From NCBI RefSeq assembly GCF_043226085.1, contig NZ_CP171225.1, positions 3,658,001-3,722,000 of the forward strand: DNA of 64,000 nucleotides, read 5' to 3'. Shown here piece by piece: positions 55,061-63,426 of the stretch (within the stretch, counting starts at the first letter, position 1; every line of letters begins with the position of its first letter). The notes below the pieces were generated by a model. That model was given only the letters and a program-made list of their open reading frames with translations. It had not been told where the DNA came from and made no database searches. Origin of the DNA: Amaricoccus sp003258405 (GTDB lineage Bacteria; Pseudomonadota; Alphaproteobacteria; Rhodobacterales; Rhodobacteraceae). Made by a program: the position numbers and the translations under genes.

Positions 55061-55996
55061 ATGATCGAGATCGATGCCATCACCAAGACCTATGGCGAGA
55101 CCACCGTGGTCGATGCCGTGTCGCTGACCGTGGAAACAGGCCGGGTCGCGGCCATCGTCGGCACCTCCGGCTCGGGCAAGACCACACTCCTCAGGATGAT
55201 AAACCGGCTTGTCGAGCCGAGCTCCGGCGCCATCCGCATCGATGGCGAGGATACCCGGGCGCTTCCGCCGCATGTCCTGCGCCGCCGCATCGGCTACGCA
55301 ATCCAGGGTCACGGGCTCTTCCCCCATCGCACCGTGGCGGAAAACATCGGCACCGTCCCCGAGCTTCTGGGCTGGGACCGGGCCCGCATCGCGGCGCGTG
55401 TCGGGGAGCTGCTCGAGCTCTTCCAGCTCGATCCGGCGGAATACCGCGACCGGATGCCCCACGAGCTCTCGGGCGGCCAGCAGCAGCGGGTGGGGGTGGC
55501 GCGTGCGCTCGCGGGCGAGCCGGGCGTCCTGCTGATGGACGAGCCCTTCGGCGCGCTCGATCCGGTGATCCGGCTCAAGGCCCAGGACGATCTCGCCGCG
55601 ATCCAGCGCCGCATCGGTACCACCATCGTGCTCGTGACCCATGACATGGACGAGGCGATCCGGCTGGGCGATGCGATCGCGGTGATGGACGAGGGCCGCC
55701 TGCTGCAATACGCCCCGCCCGCGGAGATCATCGCGCGGCCCGCCACGGAGTTCGTCGGCGCGCTCGTCGGCGCGGGCGAGCGGCCCTACCGCATGCTGTC
55801 GCTGATCTCGACCGGCGAGGTTGCCGAGCCGGGCACGGCGGAGGGGACGCCGATCGACGCCGCGGCATCCGCCCGCGACGCGGTCTCCGAACTGCTCTGG
55901 TCGGGGCGGGAAGCGGCCCCCGTCCTGCGGGAGGGCGCGCCCTTGGGCCAGGTCCGGCTCTCGGCGCTGCTTGCCCGTGCGGCGGGGCCGCGATGA
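55061..55996 (+). CDS. Osmoprotectant ABC transporter ATP-binding protein (YehX/OpuCA-like)
   Basis: A 311-residue ATPase: Walker A GTSGSGKT, the QAT-type Q-loop GYAIQGHGLFPHRTV, signature LSGGQQQRVGVARAL, Walker B VLLMDEPFGALD and switch VTHDMDEA. The C-terminal tail of about 80 residues includes one weak CBS-like stretch but not a full CBS pair. GGGAGG precedes ATG 55061. The stop overlaps the second permease by four bases. Confidence 0.93.
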   Translation: MIEIDAITKTYGETTVVDAVSLTVETGRVAAIVGTSGSGKTTLLRMINRLVEPSSGAIRIDGEDTRALPPHVLRRRIGYAIQGHGLFPHRTVAENIGTVPELLGWDRARIAARVGELLELFQLDPAEYRDRMPHELSGGQQQRVGVARALAGEPGVLLMDEPFGALDPVIRLKAQDDLAAIQRRIGTTIVLVTHDMDEAIRLGDAIAVMDEGRLLQYAPPAEIIARPATEFVGALVGAGERPYRMLSLISTGEVAEPGTAEGTPIDAAASARDAVSELLWSGREAAPVLREGAPLGQVRLSALLARAAGPR

Positions 55997-56736
55997 CGGG
56001 AGGACGCCTTATCCGGCTGGCGCTCGTCGGGCTTCTCCTGGCCTTTCTGGCCCGGCCGACGGCCTTTGCGCCGGTCTTTGCGCCATTCACCCGCAACGAT
56101 GCTCCCGCGATCTACACGCAAGGCGATCTGCTTTCGCTTGCGCTCAACCATGTCGCGCTGGTGGCCGCGGCGGTTTCCGCCGCGAGCCTCGTGGCGGTCG
56201 GCTTCGCCATTCTCGTGACGCGGCCCTCGGGCACCGATTTCCTGCCGCTGTCCCGCGCCATCGCCAATATCGGCCAGACCTTTCCGCCGATTGCGGTGCT
56301 CGCCCTCACCGTGCCGGCGCTCGGTTTCGGCCCGGCGCCGACCTTTGTCGCGCTGCTGCTCTACGGGCTGCTGCCGATCTTCGAGAACACGCTCACCGGC
56401 CTTTCCGGCCTCGATCCGGCGGTGGAGGAAGCCGCTCGGGGCAGTGGCATGACGGGGCGGCAGCGGCTCCTGCGCGTTGAGCTGCCGCTGGCGCTGCCGC
56501 TCATTCTCGCGGGCATCCGCATCGCAACGGTGATCTCGATCTCCACGGCCACCATCGGCTCGACTGTCGCGGCGCGCACGCTGGGCGAGGTCATCATCGC
56601 GGGGCTGCTCTCGAACAATCCCGCCTTCATCCTGCAGGGCGGCCTCGTCGTCGGCGCGATGGCGGTGCTGGCGCATGATGCCTTCTCCTGGGCCGAACGG
56701 CGTGCGGCGCGCCGGGCCGGGCACGCCGCGAGATGA
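55993..56736 (+). CDS. Osmoprotectant ABC transporter permease (YehW-like)
   Basis: A 247-residue permease with about six membrane segments; contact loop GLSGLDPAVEEAARGSGMTGRQRLLRVELPLALPLILAG. ATG 55993 overlaps the ATPase stop. It completes an SBP-permease-ATPase-permease set like YehZYXW/OpuC, likely for uptake of a betaine-type osmolyte. Confidence 0.92.
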   Translation: MTGGRLIRLALVGLLLAFLARPTAFAPVFAPFTRNDAPAIYTQGDLLSLALNHVALVAAAVSAASLVAVGFAILVTRPSGTDFLPLSRAIANIGQTFPPIAVLALTVPALGFGPAPTFVALLLYGLLPIFENTLTGLSGLDPAVEEAARGSGMTGRQRLLRVELPLALPLILAGIRIATVISISTATIGSTVAARTLGEVIIAGLLSNNPAFILQGGLVVGAMAVLAHDAFSWAERRAARRAGHAAR

Positions 56737-56776
56737 GGCCGTTGGCGGAGCGGTGGCGCTCCGCCGGGGCGCAGAC

Positions 56777-58768
56777 TCAGCTGCCGATGGGGCCGCCGTC
56801 GATCCGGGTGATTGCGACGACCGCAGGCCGCACCGGCATCGCATCGTCGAAATCCGGCCAGCGGGTCGAGAGATCCTCGTAGTAGGAAACCCGGCCGAAC
56901 TCCTCCCAGTCCTCGCCGCCATCGCCCGGATGCTGGACCGCGACGAAGAAGGTCGCGAGGTCCGGCGTCGGGCGCGGGCCGCACATCTCGGCGCCCACCG
57001 GCACGCGGTAGAAGAGCTTGGAGGTGCCGCGGGCATCCCCTTCGGTATCGACGGCCCAGAGCCCGTCGGTACGGCCGGTATCGGAGGGCGAATTGCCGTC
57101 GGTCGCGACCCAGAGCCGGCCCTCGCTGTCGACCGAGCAGTTGTCGGGCATGCCGAACCAGCCGTTCGAGGTGGTTTCGGTCGAGAAGGTCGCCCCGACG
57201 TCCGCGACCGAGGGATCCCCGCATTTGAGCAGGATTTCCCACGTGCCCGTCGTCGCCGCGAAATCGCCGTTTTCCTCGGCGATCTCGATGATGTGGCCGA
57301 AGGCGTTATCGACGCGCGGGTTTGCCGCGTTCGCCTCTGTGCGCTTGGTGTTGTTGGTGAGCATCACGTAGACGCGGCCGTTCGAGCTGTTGGGCTCGAT
57401 GTCCTCGGGGCGGTCCATCGGGGTCGCGCCAAGCAGGTCGGCGGCGCGGCGGGTTTCGATGAGCACGTCGGCCTGCGAGGCAAAGCCGTTCTCCGCAGTG
57501 AGCGGGCCTTCGCCGAAGACGAGCGGCAGCCACTCCATGCTGCCTTCCTCGTCAAAGCGCGCGACGTAGAGCGTGCCGTCGTCGAGAAGATCGCGGTTCG
57601 CGTCGCGGTCATCGGGGTTGTAGGCGCCCGCGGTCACGAACTTGTAGACATAGTCGAAGCGCTCGTCGTCGCCGAGGTAAAAGACGACGCGGCCGTCGGG
57701 CGCGACAATGCTCTCGGCGCCCTCATGCTTGAAGCGGCCGAGCGCGGTGCGCTTCTTAGGCGTGGAGGTCGGGTCCATCACGTCGACCTCGACCACCCAG
57801 CCGAAGCGGTTGGGCTCGTTGGGCTCCTTCGAGAGGTCGAAACGGTCGTGGAAACGGCCCCATTCATAGCTCTCGTTCGGCACGCCATAGCGCTCGTAGT
57901 TCGCGGCTTCCGGATGGCCTTCGGGCAGGGTGCCCATGAAGTAGCCGTGGAAGTTCTCCTCGGACATCACGTAGGTGCCCCAGGGCGTGACGCCGCCGGC
58001 GCAGTTGTTGAGTGTGCCGAAAACCGCGGTGCCGGTCGGATCGGCGACGGTCCGGAGGCGGGGGCTGCCGGCGGCCGGGCCGGTGACTTCCATCGGCGTC
58101 ATCGTGGTGATGCGGCGGTTGAGCGGGCCGTCGAGCACCGGCTGCCACTTGCCGTCGCGCTTCGCGATCTCGATGATCGTGCCGCCATGGGCGGCCATCT
58201 CGACATCGACACGGTTCCGGTCGGCCGGAGCCACGACCATCTCGCCGTTCTCGACCGTCACGACGCCCGGAAACATCAGGTGTTCGTTGGTGTATTCGTG
58301 GTTCACCACCAGAAGGCCATGCTCGGAGGAGCCGTCGATCGGGATGTAGCCGATGAAATCGTTGTTGTAGCCGAACTGGCGGGCTTGGGCTTCCGGGGTC
58401 TGGTTCGCCGGATCGAAGGCCGGGGAGTCGGCGAAGACCGGATCGCCCCAGCGGAGCAGGACATCGGCCGAGTAGCCGTCAGCGACATGATGGTCGGCAT
58501 CGACGCCCGCTTCGAGCTCGGTGAAGCCGAAGCGCGAGCCCTGCGCGGTGTCGGCGCGCGCGCGATCGGCGGCGACAAGCGCGAGCGGGGCGACGGTTGC
58601 CGAGATCGCGGTCGCGGCCATGGAGCCCTTGAGGAAGCTCCGGCGCGAGAAGCGGGCGGCGATGATCTCGCCCATGGTGGGGTTTGCGGTCGGGTTGTGG
58701 CCGTCGCCTGCGGCTTCCTCGAGCTGGCGTGTTCTGAAGATGGCGCGCGGGTGCGAAGTGTCGGTCAT
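56777..58768 (-). CDS. PhoX family (DUF839) Tat-exported protein, putative alkaline phosphatase
   Basis: A 663-residue protein. The N-terminus holds a twin-arginine signal, SRRSFLKG near residues 41-48, followed by a hydrophobic stretch to DRARAD, so it is exported folded. PhoX hallmarks include HGLLVVNHEYTNEHLMFPG, NCAGGVTPWGTYVMSEENFHG, EDIEPNS and GNSPSDTG. PhoX is a calcium- and iron-dependent phosphatase induced at low phosphate in marine bacteria; activity here is inferred. No pho-box was identified. Length is normal for the family. Confidence 0.92.
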   Translation of the reverse strand: MTDTSHPRAIFRTRQLEEAAGDGHNPTANPTMGEIIAARFSRRSFLKGSMAATAISATVAPLALVAADRARADTAQGSRFGFTELEAGVDADHHVADGYSADVLLRWGDPVFADSPAFDPANQTPEAQARQFGYNNDFIGYIPIDGSSEHGLLVVNHEYTNEHLMFPGVVTVENGEMVVAPADRNRVDVEMAAHGGTIIEIAKRDGKWQPVLDGPLNRRITTMTPMEVTGPAAGSPRLRTVADPTGTAVFGTLNNCAGGVTPWGTYVMSEENFHGYFMGTLPEGHPEAANYERYGVPNESYEWGRFHDRFDLSKEPNEPNRFGWVVEVDVMDPTSTPKKRTALGRFKHEGAESIVAPDGRVVFYLGDDERFDYVYKFVTAGAYNPDDRDANRDLLDDGTLYVARFDEEGSMEWLPLVFGEGPLTAENGFASQADVLIETRRAADLLGATPMDRPEDIEPNSSNGRVYVMLTNNTKRTEANAANPRVDNAFGHIIEIAEENGDFAATTGTWEILLKCGDPSVADVGATFSTETTSNGWFGMPDNCSVDSEGRLWVATDGNSPSDTGRTDGLWAVDTEGDARGTSKLFYRVPVGAEMCGPRPTPDLATFFVAVQHPGDGGEDWEEFGRVSYYEDLSTRWPDFDDAMPVRPAVVAITRIDGGPIGS

Positions 58769-58949
58769 CCGGTATATCTCACTGGTCTGCGTTGCTACGG
58801 CTGCGTCTGGCTCGTCGTGGACACGCATGGCCACGTTGGCTGGCCGCCCTCCCGGAGGAAGGGGCGCCCGACCTCTTAGGGGCCGTGGATGACAGGAATG
58901 CGACGAAACGGCGGAGTACAAGAAGCCGTGAACGCGGGCCGCCCGACCT

Positions 58950-59384
58950 TCAGCCGAGCAGCGCGCAGATCCGGCGGACGGCGGCCTCGTAGCCTTCGAT
59001 TCCGAGCCCGGCGATGACCCCGTCGGCGCGCAGGCTCACGTAGGACTTGTGCCGGAAAGCCTCGCGTTTGTGGACGTTCGAGATATGAACCTCGATCACC
59101 GGGCCCTCGAAGGCGTTGAGCGCATCGAGGATCGCGACGGAGGTGTGGGTATAGGCAGCGGGGTTGATGACGATGCCGCAGGCGGCGTTGCGGGCCTCGT
59201 GAATCCAGTCGATGATCTCGCCCTCGTGGTTGGACTGCAGCAGGCGGACCGTGAAGCCTTCGGCGCAGGCGGTGCGGCAGTTGGCCTCGACGTCGGCGAG
59301 GGTGGCGTGGCCGTAGATCTCGGGCTCGCGTTTCCCGAGCAGGTTCAGGTTCGGGCCGTTGAGGATGTAGATGGTCCGGGTCAT
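58950..59384 (-). CDS. aroQ: Type II 3-dehydroquinate dehydratase
   Basis: AroQ converts 3-dehydroquinate to 3-dehydroshikimate in the shikimate pathway. The 144-residue protein has NGPNLNLLGKREPEIYG (the catalytic Tyr lies in IYG), SNHEGEIIDWIHEAR, INPAAYTHTSVAILDAL and EVHISNVHKREAFRHKS with the catalytic His. Full family length. Divergent from the CDF transporter gene. Confidence 0.97.
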   Translation of the reverse strand: MTRTIYILNGPNLNLLGKREPEIYGHATLADVEANCRTACAEGFTVRLLQSNHEGEIIDWIHEARNAACGIVINPAAYTHTSVAILDALNAFEGPVIEVHISNVHKREAFRHKSYVSLRADGVIAGLGIEGYEAAVRRICALLG

Positions 59385-59577
59385 GTCGGGGCCTCGATCG
59401 CAGCGGAATGGGGGTAGCTATGCCCATGTGAGGGGCTTGCACAACCCATGCACGAACCATGCACATCCCATGCATACGATTTCCGGCCAGCGCGGCGCGC
59501 GGCCGGGGCGGTCTTGCCAAGGTGCGCGCAGGAGGCGAGGGTGCGGTTTCGGCGGTCGAAGGCAGAGAGGCAGCGGC

Positions 59578-60510
59578 TTGGGCGGGCACCATCACCACCA
59601 TCATCATCACCATGTCGATCCCGAGGCGGGCGACATGCGGGTCGCGCTGGCCGTCGGGGTCAACCTGTTGCTGACGGTCGCCCAGATCATCGGCGGGGTG
59701 GTCTCTGGCAGCCTCGCGCTGATCGCGGATGCGATCCACAATCTCTCGGACGCGCTCTCGCTCGTCATCGCCTTCTTTGCCCGCAAGATCGCGCGGCGCC
59801 CGGCGGACGCGCAGATGACCTTCGGCTATGCCCGCGCGGAGGTGGTGGCCGCGCTGGTGAACTACACGACGCTGATCGTGATCGGGCTTTACCTTGCGGC
59901 CGAGGCCGTCGGGCGCTTCTTCGCGCCCGAGCCGGTCGATGGCTGGATCGTTGTCTGGATCGCGGGCGCGGCGCTGGTGATCGATCTCGTCACGGCGCTG
60001 CTCACCTATTCGCTCTCGAAGAGCAGCGTGAACATCCGTGCGGCCTTTCTCCACAATGTCGCGGACGCGCTGGGCTCGGTGGCGGTGATCTTCGCCGGCA
60101 CGCTGATCCTGCTCTACGACTGGCGGCTGATCGATCCGGCGGTGACACTGATGATCGCGGGCTACATCCTCTGGCAGTCCTTCGCGGAGATCGGGGGGGT
60201 GATCCGCATCCTCATGCTCGGGAGCCCTCCGGGGATCGCGGTCGAGGAGGTTCTGGCGGAGCTGCGCGGGGTCGATGGCGTGCGGAGCGTGCATCACCTG
60301 CATCTCTGGCAGATGCAGGAGCACGAGGCGGCGCTCGAGGCGCATCTGGTGATCGAGCCCGGCGTCTGGAGCGAGTCCGACCGCATCCGGGCGGCGATCA
60401 AGACCGGGATAAGCGAGCGGTTCGGCATCGCGCATGCGACGCTCGAATTCGAGAGCCCGGGCCATGCCTGCTCCGGCGCGGCGGTGATCGGCCACGGCAC
60501 GGCGCACTGA
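59578..60510 (+). CDS. Cation diffusion facilitator (Zn/Co/Cd exporter) with N-terminal polyhistidine
   Basis: A 310-residue CDF transporter with six membrane segments. Metal-binding H-x-x-x-D pairs are HNLSD and HNVAD in the second and fifth segments. From TTG 59578, preceded by GAGAGG 7 bases upstream, the product starts MGG then nine consecutive histidines and VDPEAGDM, a natural metal-binding tail; upstream frame extension is unlikely. It exports divalent cations in exchange for protons; which metal is not determined. Divergent from aroQ. Confidence 0.9.
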   Translation: MGGHHHHHHHHHVDPEAGDMRVALAVGVNLLLTVAQIIGGVVSGSLALIADAIHNLSDALSLVIAFFARKIARRPADAQMTFGYARAEVVAALVNYTTLIVIGLYLAAEAVGRFFAPEPVDGWIVVWIAGAALVIDLVTALLTYSLSKSSVNIRAAFLHNVADALGSVAVIFAGTLILLYDWRLIDPAVTLMIAGYILWQSFAEIGGVIRILMLGSPPGIAVEEVLAELRGVDGVRSVHHLHLWQMQEHEAALEAHLVIEPGVWSESDRIRAAIKTGISERFGIAHATLEFESPGHACSGAAVIGHGTAH

Positions 60511-60534
60511 GCCTGCGGCGGCCTTGCAGGCGGA

Positions 60535-60579
60535 CCGGCCTGTTGGCCGGGCTGCATTTTCCCCCGCCTGTTGGCGGGG
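60535..60579 (+). terminator. Two tandem stem-loops with the same TGTT loop
   Basis: CCGGCC-TGTT-GGCCGG (60535-60550) is followed 11 bases later by CCCCGCC-TGTT-GGCGGGG (60562-60579). Both come after the CDF stop. Four T residues (60557-60560) follow the first hairpin, so the first may be an intrinsic terminator. Confidence 0.55.
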
Positions 60580-60730
60580 CCCCGTTCCTGCCCGATAGGG
60601 TTTCTGCCAGTATGAACACCCTTTTTGCCGCCGCGCGGGCCGGAGCGCGCGGGGATACTCGCCGGGCGGGATAATGCCTTGCGGCTCGATCTCCTGCCGC
60701 TAGAGTGGGCCGGCACGGCAGGGGACGTCC

Positions 60731-61423
60731 ATGGATTGGAAACAACGCAACCGCTCGTTCTACTATGCCGGGGCGCCGGATCCGGTTCCGCCGCCCCTCG
60801 ACCCCGGCACGACCGCGCTTCTCGTCATCGATGTGCAGAACGTCTATCTCGACCGCCCGGACCGGGAGATGCTCTCGATGGCGGAGCGCGAGACCTATGA
60901 TGCCTGGACGCCGTTTCACGACCGGATGACCGGCACGGTGATCCCGAACACCGCGAGGCTGCTTGCGGCCTGCCGCGGGCTCGGGGTCGAATGCACCTTT
61001 GCCCGCATCGCCTGTCTCAAGACCGACGGGCGGGACCGCTCGCTCAGCCAGAAGATGCCGGGCTGGAACCATCTGCTGCTGCCGTTTCGCGAGGAGCCCT
61101 CGCAGCTCGTGCCGGAGCTGGCGCCGGAGGCGGACGAGATCGTGGTCACGAAGACCACCGACAGCGCGCTCACCGGCACGAACCTCCGGCTTGTCCTCGC
61201 CAACATGGGGATCCGGACGGTGATCTGTGCCGGGATCTTCACCGATCAGTGCGTGTCCTCGACGGTGCGGAGCCTTGCGGACGAGAGTTTTCATGTCGTG
61301 GTGGTCGAGGACTGCTGCGCGGCGGGGACGATGGAGCTGCACACGCAGGAACTCGCGATCCTCAACATGATCTACTGCCATGTCATGCGCCATGACGAGC
61401 TGCTGGCGCTGATGACGCCCTGA
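60731..61423 (+). CDS. Isochorismatase family cysteine hydrolase
   Basis: A 230-residue hydrolase with the Asp-Lys-Cys triad of the family: Asp in LLVIDVQNVYLD, Lys in VVTKTTDSALTGT and Cys in AGIFTDQCVSSTVRSL. This group includes amidases acting on carbamoyl or ureido compounds and nicotinamide as well as isochorismatase; substrate unknown. It precedes a peptide-type ABC operon by 63 bases, which may import its substrate. Confidence 0.88.
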   Translation: MDWKQRNRSFYYAGAPDPVPPPLDPGTTALLVIDVQNVYLDRPDREMLSMAERETYDAWTPFHDRMTGTVIPNTARLLAACRGLGVECTFARIACLKTDGRDRSLSQKMPGWNHLLLPFREEPSQLVPELAPEADEIVVTKTTDSALTGTNLRLVLANMGIRTVICAGIFTDQCVSSTVRSLADESFHVVVVEDCCAAGTMELHTQELAILNMIYCHVMRHDELLALMTP

Positions 61424-61486
61424 TCCCCGCGGGGGGACGCGCCCGGCGCGCCGCCCCGCCCTTGCGCACCATTCGAGGAGGACGAC

Positions 61487-63055
61487 ATGCGCCCAACCCG
61501 AAACCGGACCCGGCGACTGGCGGTCTGTCTTGCTGCCCTGATGGCCGCGGCGCCGCTGGCGGAGGCGCAGACCCCGCCGGGCGTTCTCATCGTGGGCCAG
61601 ATCGCCGAGCCGAAATCGCTCGACCCGCATGCGGTGACGGCGGCGAACGATTTCCGCATCGTGATGAATGTCTACGACGGGCTCGTGCGCTACAAGGACG
61701 GCACGCTCGAGGTCGAGCCCGCGCTTGCCGAGAGCTGGGAGGTAAGCGAGGACGGCACGGACTACACCTTCGATCTGCGCGACGGGGTGACGTTCCATGA
61801 CGGCACGCCGCTCGATGCCGAGGCGGTGAAGTTCAACTTCGACCGCATGCTCGACGAGGACAATCCCTATCACGACACCGGGCCCTTCCCGCTCTCGTTC
61901 TTCTTCTCGACGGTCGAGGAGGTCGAGGTGGTGGACGCCGACACGGTCGCCTTTCATCTCTCCGAGCCCTATGCGCCGTTTCTCTCGAACCTCGCCTATA
62001 CGCCGGGGCTGATCGTCTCGCCCGCGGCGGTCAAGGAACATGGCAAGGATTTCGGGCGGCATCCCGTCGGCACCGGGCCCTACAGGTTCGAGGAGTGGGA
62101 CGCGAATGCCAAGGTGGTGCTCACCCGCAACGAGGACTACTGGGACGGCACGCCCGGGCTCGACGCGGTGGTGTTCCGGCCGCTGACGGATGCCAACACC
62201 CGGGTGGCGGAGATGCTTTCGGGCGGGATCGATCTGATGGTCGAGGTGCCGCCCGACAATGTCGCGACCTTCGACGGCAACGGCTTCGAGATGCACGAGC
62301 AGGCCGGGCCGCACCTCTGGTTCCTGATCCTCAACACCAAGGACGGCCCGATGGCCGACAAGCGGGTGCGCCAGGCGGTGAACTACGCCATCGACAAGCA
62401 GTCGCTGGTCGAGAACGTGCTGCAGGGCACGGCGGATGTCGCCGCCGGGCCGATCCCGCCCGCCTTCGCCTGGGCCTACAATGCCGATGTGGCGCCCTAT
62501 CCCTTCGATCCGGAGAAGGCCGCCGCCCTCCTCAAGGAGGCGGGGGCCGAGGGCGCGGAGGTGACATTCTATGTGACCGAGGGCGGTTCGGGGATGCTCG
62601 ATCCGATCCCGATGGGCGCGGCGATCCAGGCCGATCTCGCCAAGGTGGGGCTCGACGTGAAGATCGAGACCTACGAGTGGAACACCTTCCTCGCGGAGGT
62701 CAATCCCGGCCTCGAGGGCAAGGCGGACATGGCCGAAATGGCCTGGATGACCAACGATCCGGACACGCTGCCCTATCTCGCGCTCCGCACCGGCGCCTGG
62801 CCGGACGAGGGCGGGTTCAACTCCGGCTACTACTCCAATCCGGAGGTCGACAAGCTGCTCGAGGCGGCACGGGTCTCGACCGACGAGGCGGAGCGGGCGA
62901 AGCTCTACAAGGAGATGCAGGTGATCGTGCATGACGATGCGCCCTGGGCCTTCGTCGCCAACTGGAAGCAAAATGCGGCGACGGCGGAGAGCGTGTCGGG
63001 CTTCGCGCTCCAGCCCTCGTTCTTCCTGCTGCTCAAAGACGTGACCAAGGGCTGA
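61487..63055 (+). CDS. Peptide/nickel-type ABC transporter substrate-binding protein (SBP_bac_5)
   Basis: A 522-residue periplasmic protein with signal peptide (about 1-27, ending AEAQT) and the DppA/OppA fold: EPKSLDPHAVTAANDFRI, ALAESWEVSEDGTDYTFDLRD, GVTFHDGTPLDAEAVKFNFDR, and GTGPYRFEEW. Family ligands are di- or oligopeptides, glutathione, nickel chelates and others. AGGAGG precedes ATG 61487. The MmcQ-like gene follows after 7 bases. Confidence 0.93.
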   Translation: MRPTRNRTRRLAVCLAALMAAAPLAEAQTPPGVLIVGQIAEPKSLDPHAVTAANDFRIVMNVYDGLVRYKDGTLEVEPALAESWEVSEDGTDYTFDLRDGVTFHDGTPLDAEAVKFNFDRMLDEDNPYHDTGPFPLSFFFSTVEEVEVVDADTVAFHLSEPYAPFLSNLAYTPGLIVSPAAVKEHGKDFGRHPVGTGPYRFEEWDANAKVVLTRNEDYWDGTPGLDAVVFRPLTDANTRVAEMLSGGIDLMVEVPPDNVATFDGNGFEMHEQAGPHLWFLILNTKDGPMADKRVRQAVNYAIDKQSLVENVLQGTADVAAGPIPPAFAWAYNADVAPYPFDPEKAAALLKEAGAEGAEVTFYVTEGGSGMLDPIPMGAAIQADLAKVGLDVKIETYEWNTFLAEVNPGLEGKADMAEMAWMTNDPDTLPYLALRTGAWPDEGGFNSGYYSNPEVDKLLEAARVSTDEAERAKLYKEMQVIVHDDAPWAFVANWKQNAATAESVSGFALQPSFFLLLKDVTKG

Positions 63056-63062
63056 GGCCGGG

Positions 63063-63419
63063 ATGGCGGATGCGCTCGGCCTGCTGCGCGGGATCTGTCT
63101 CGCGCTGCCCGAGGCCACCGAGAAGGAGGCCTGGGGCGACCCGACCTTCCGAGTGCGGGACAGGATCTTTGCGATGCCGAAACGGGGCGACGGGCGGCTT
63201 TCGGTCTGGCTCAAGGCTCCGGAGGGAGCGCAGGAGGTGCTGGTCGCGGCCGATCCCGCACGCTTCTTCCGACCGCCCTATGTCGGGCATCGCGGCTGGA
63301 TCGGCATCCGGCTCGACGGGGCGGAGGCGGAGGCGCCGGACTGGGCGGACGTGGAGGCGCGCATCCGGCAGAGCTACCGGATGACGGCGCCGAAGCGGCT
63401 CGCGGCGGCGCTGGAGTAG
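63063..63419 (+). CDS. MmcQ/YjbR family protein
   Basis: A 118-residue protein with the CyaY-like MmcQ/YjbR fold: LRGICLALPEATEKEAWGDPTFRVRDRIFAM, then SVWLKAPEGAQEVLVAADP and GWIGIRLDG. Function of the family is not settled. It lies between the substrate-binding protein and permease genes of one ABC operon with gaps of 7 bases on each side. Confidence 0.9.
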   Translation: MADALGLLRGICLALPEATEKEAWGDPTFRVRDRIFAMPKRGDGRLSVWLKAPEGAQEVLVAADPARFFRPPYVGHRGWIGIRLDGAEAEAPDWADVEARIRQSYRMTAPKRLAAALE

Positions 63420-63426
63420 GGCGGGG

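Noticed and set aside
60398..63214. Minus-strand frame of 938 codons
   Set aside because: It is opposite to the isochorismatase-family, SBP_bac_5 and MmcQ genes, all with clear signatures and ribosome-binding sites.
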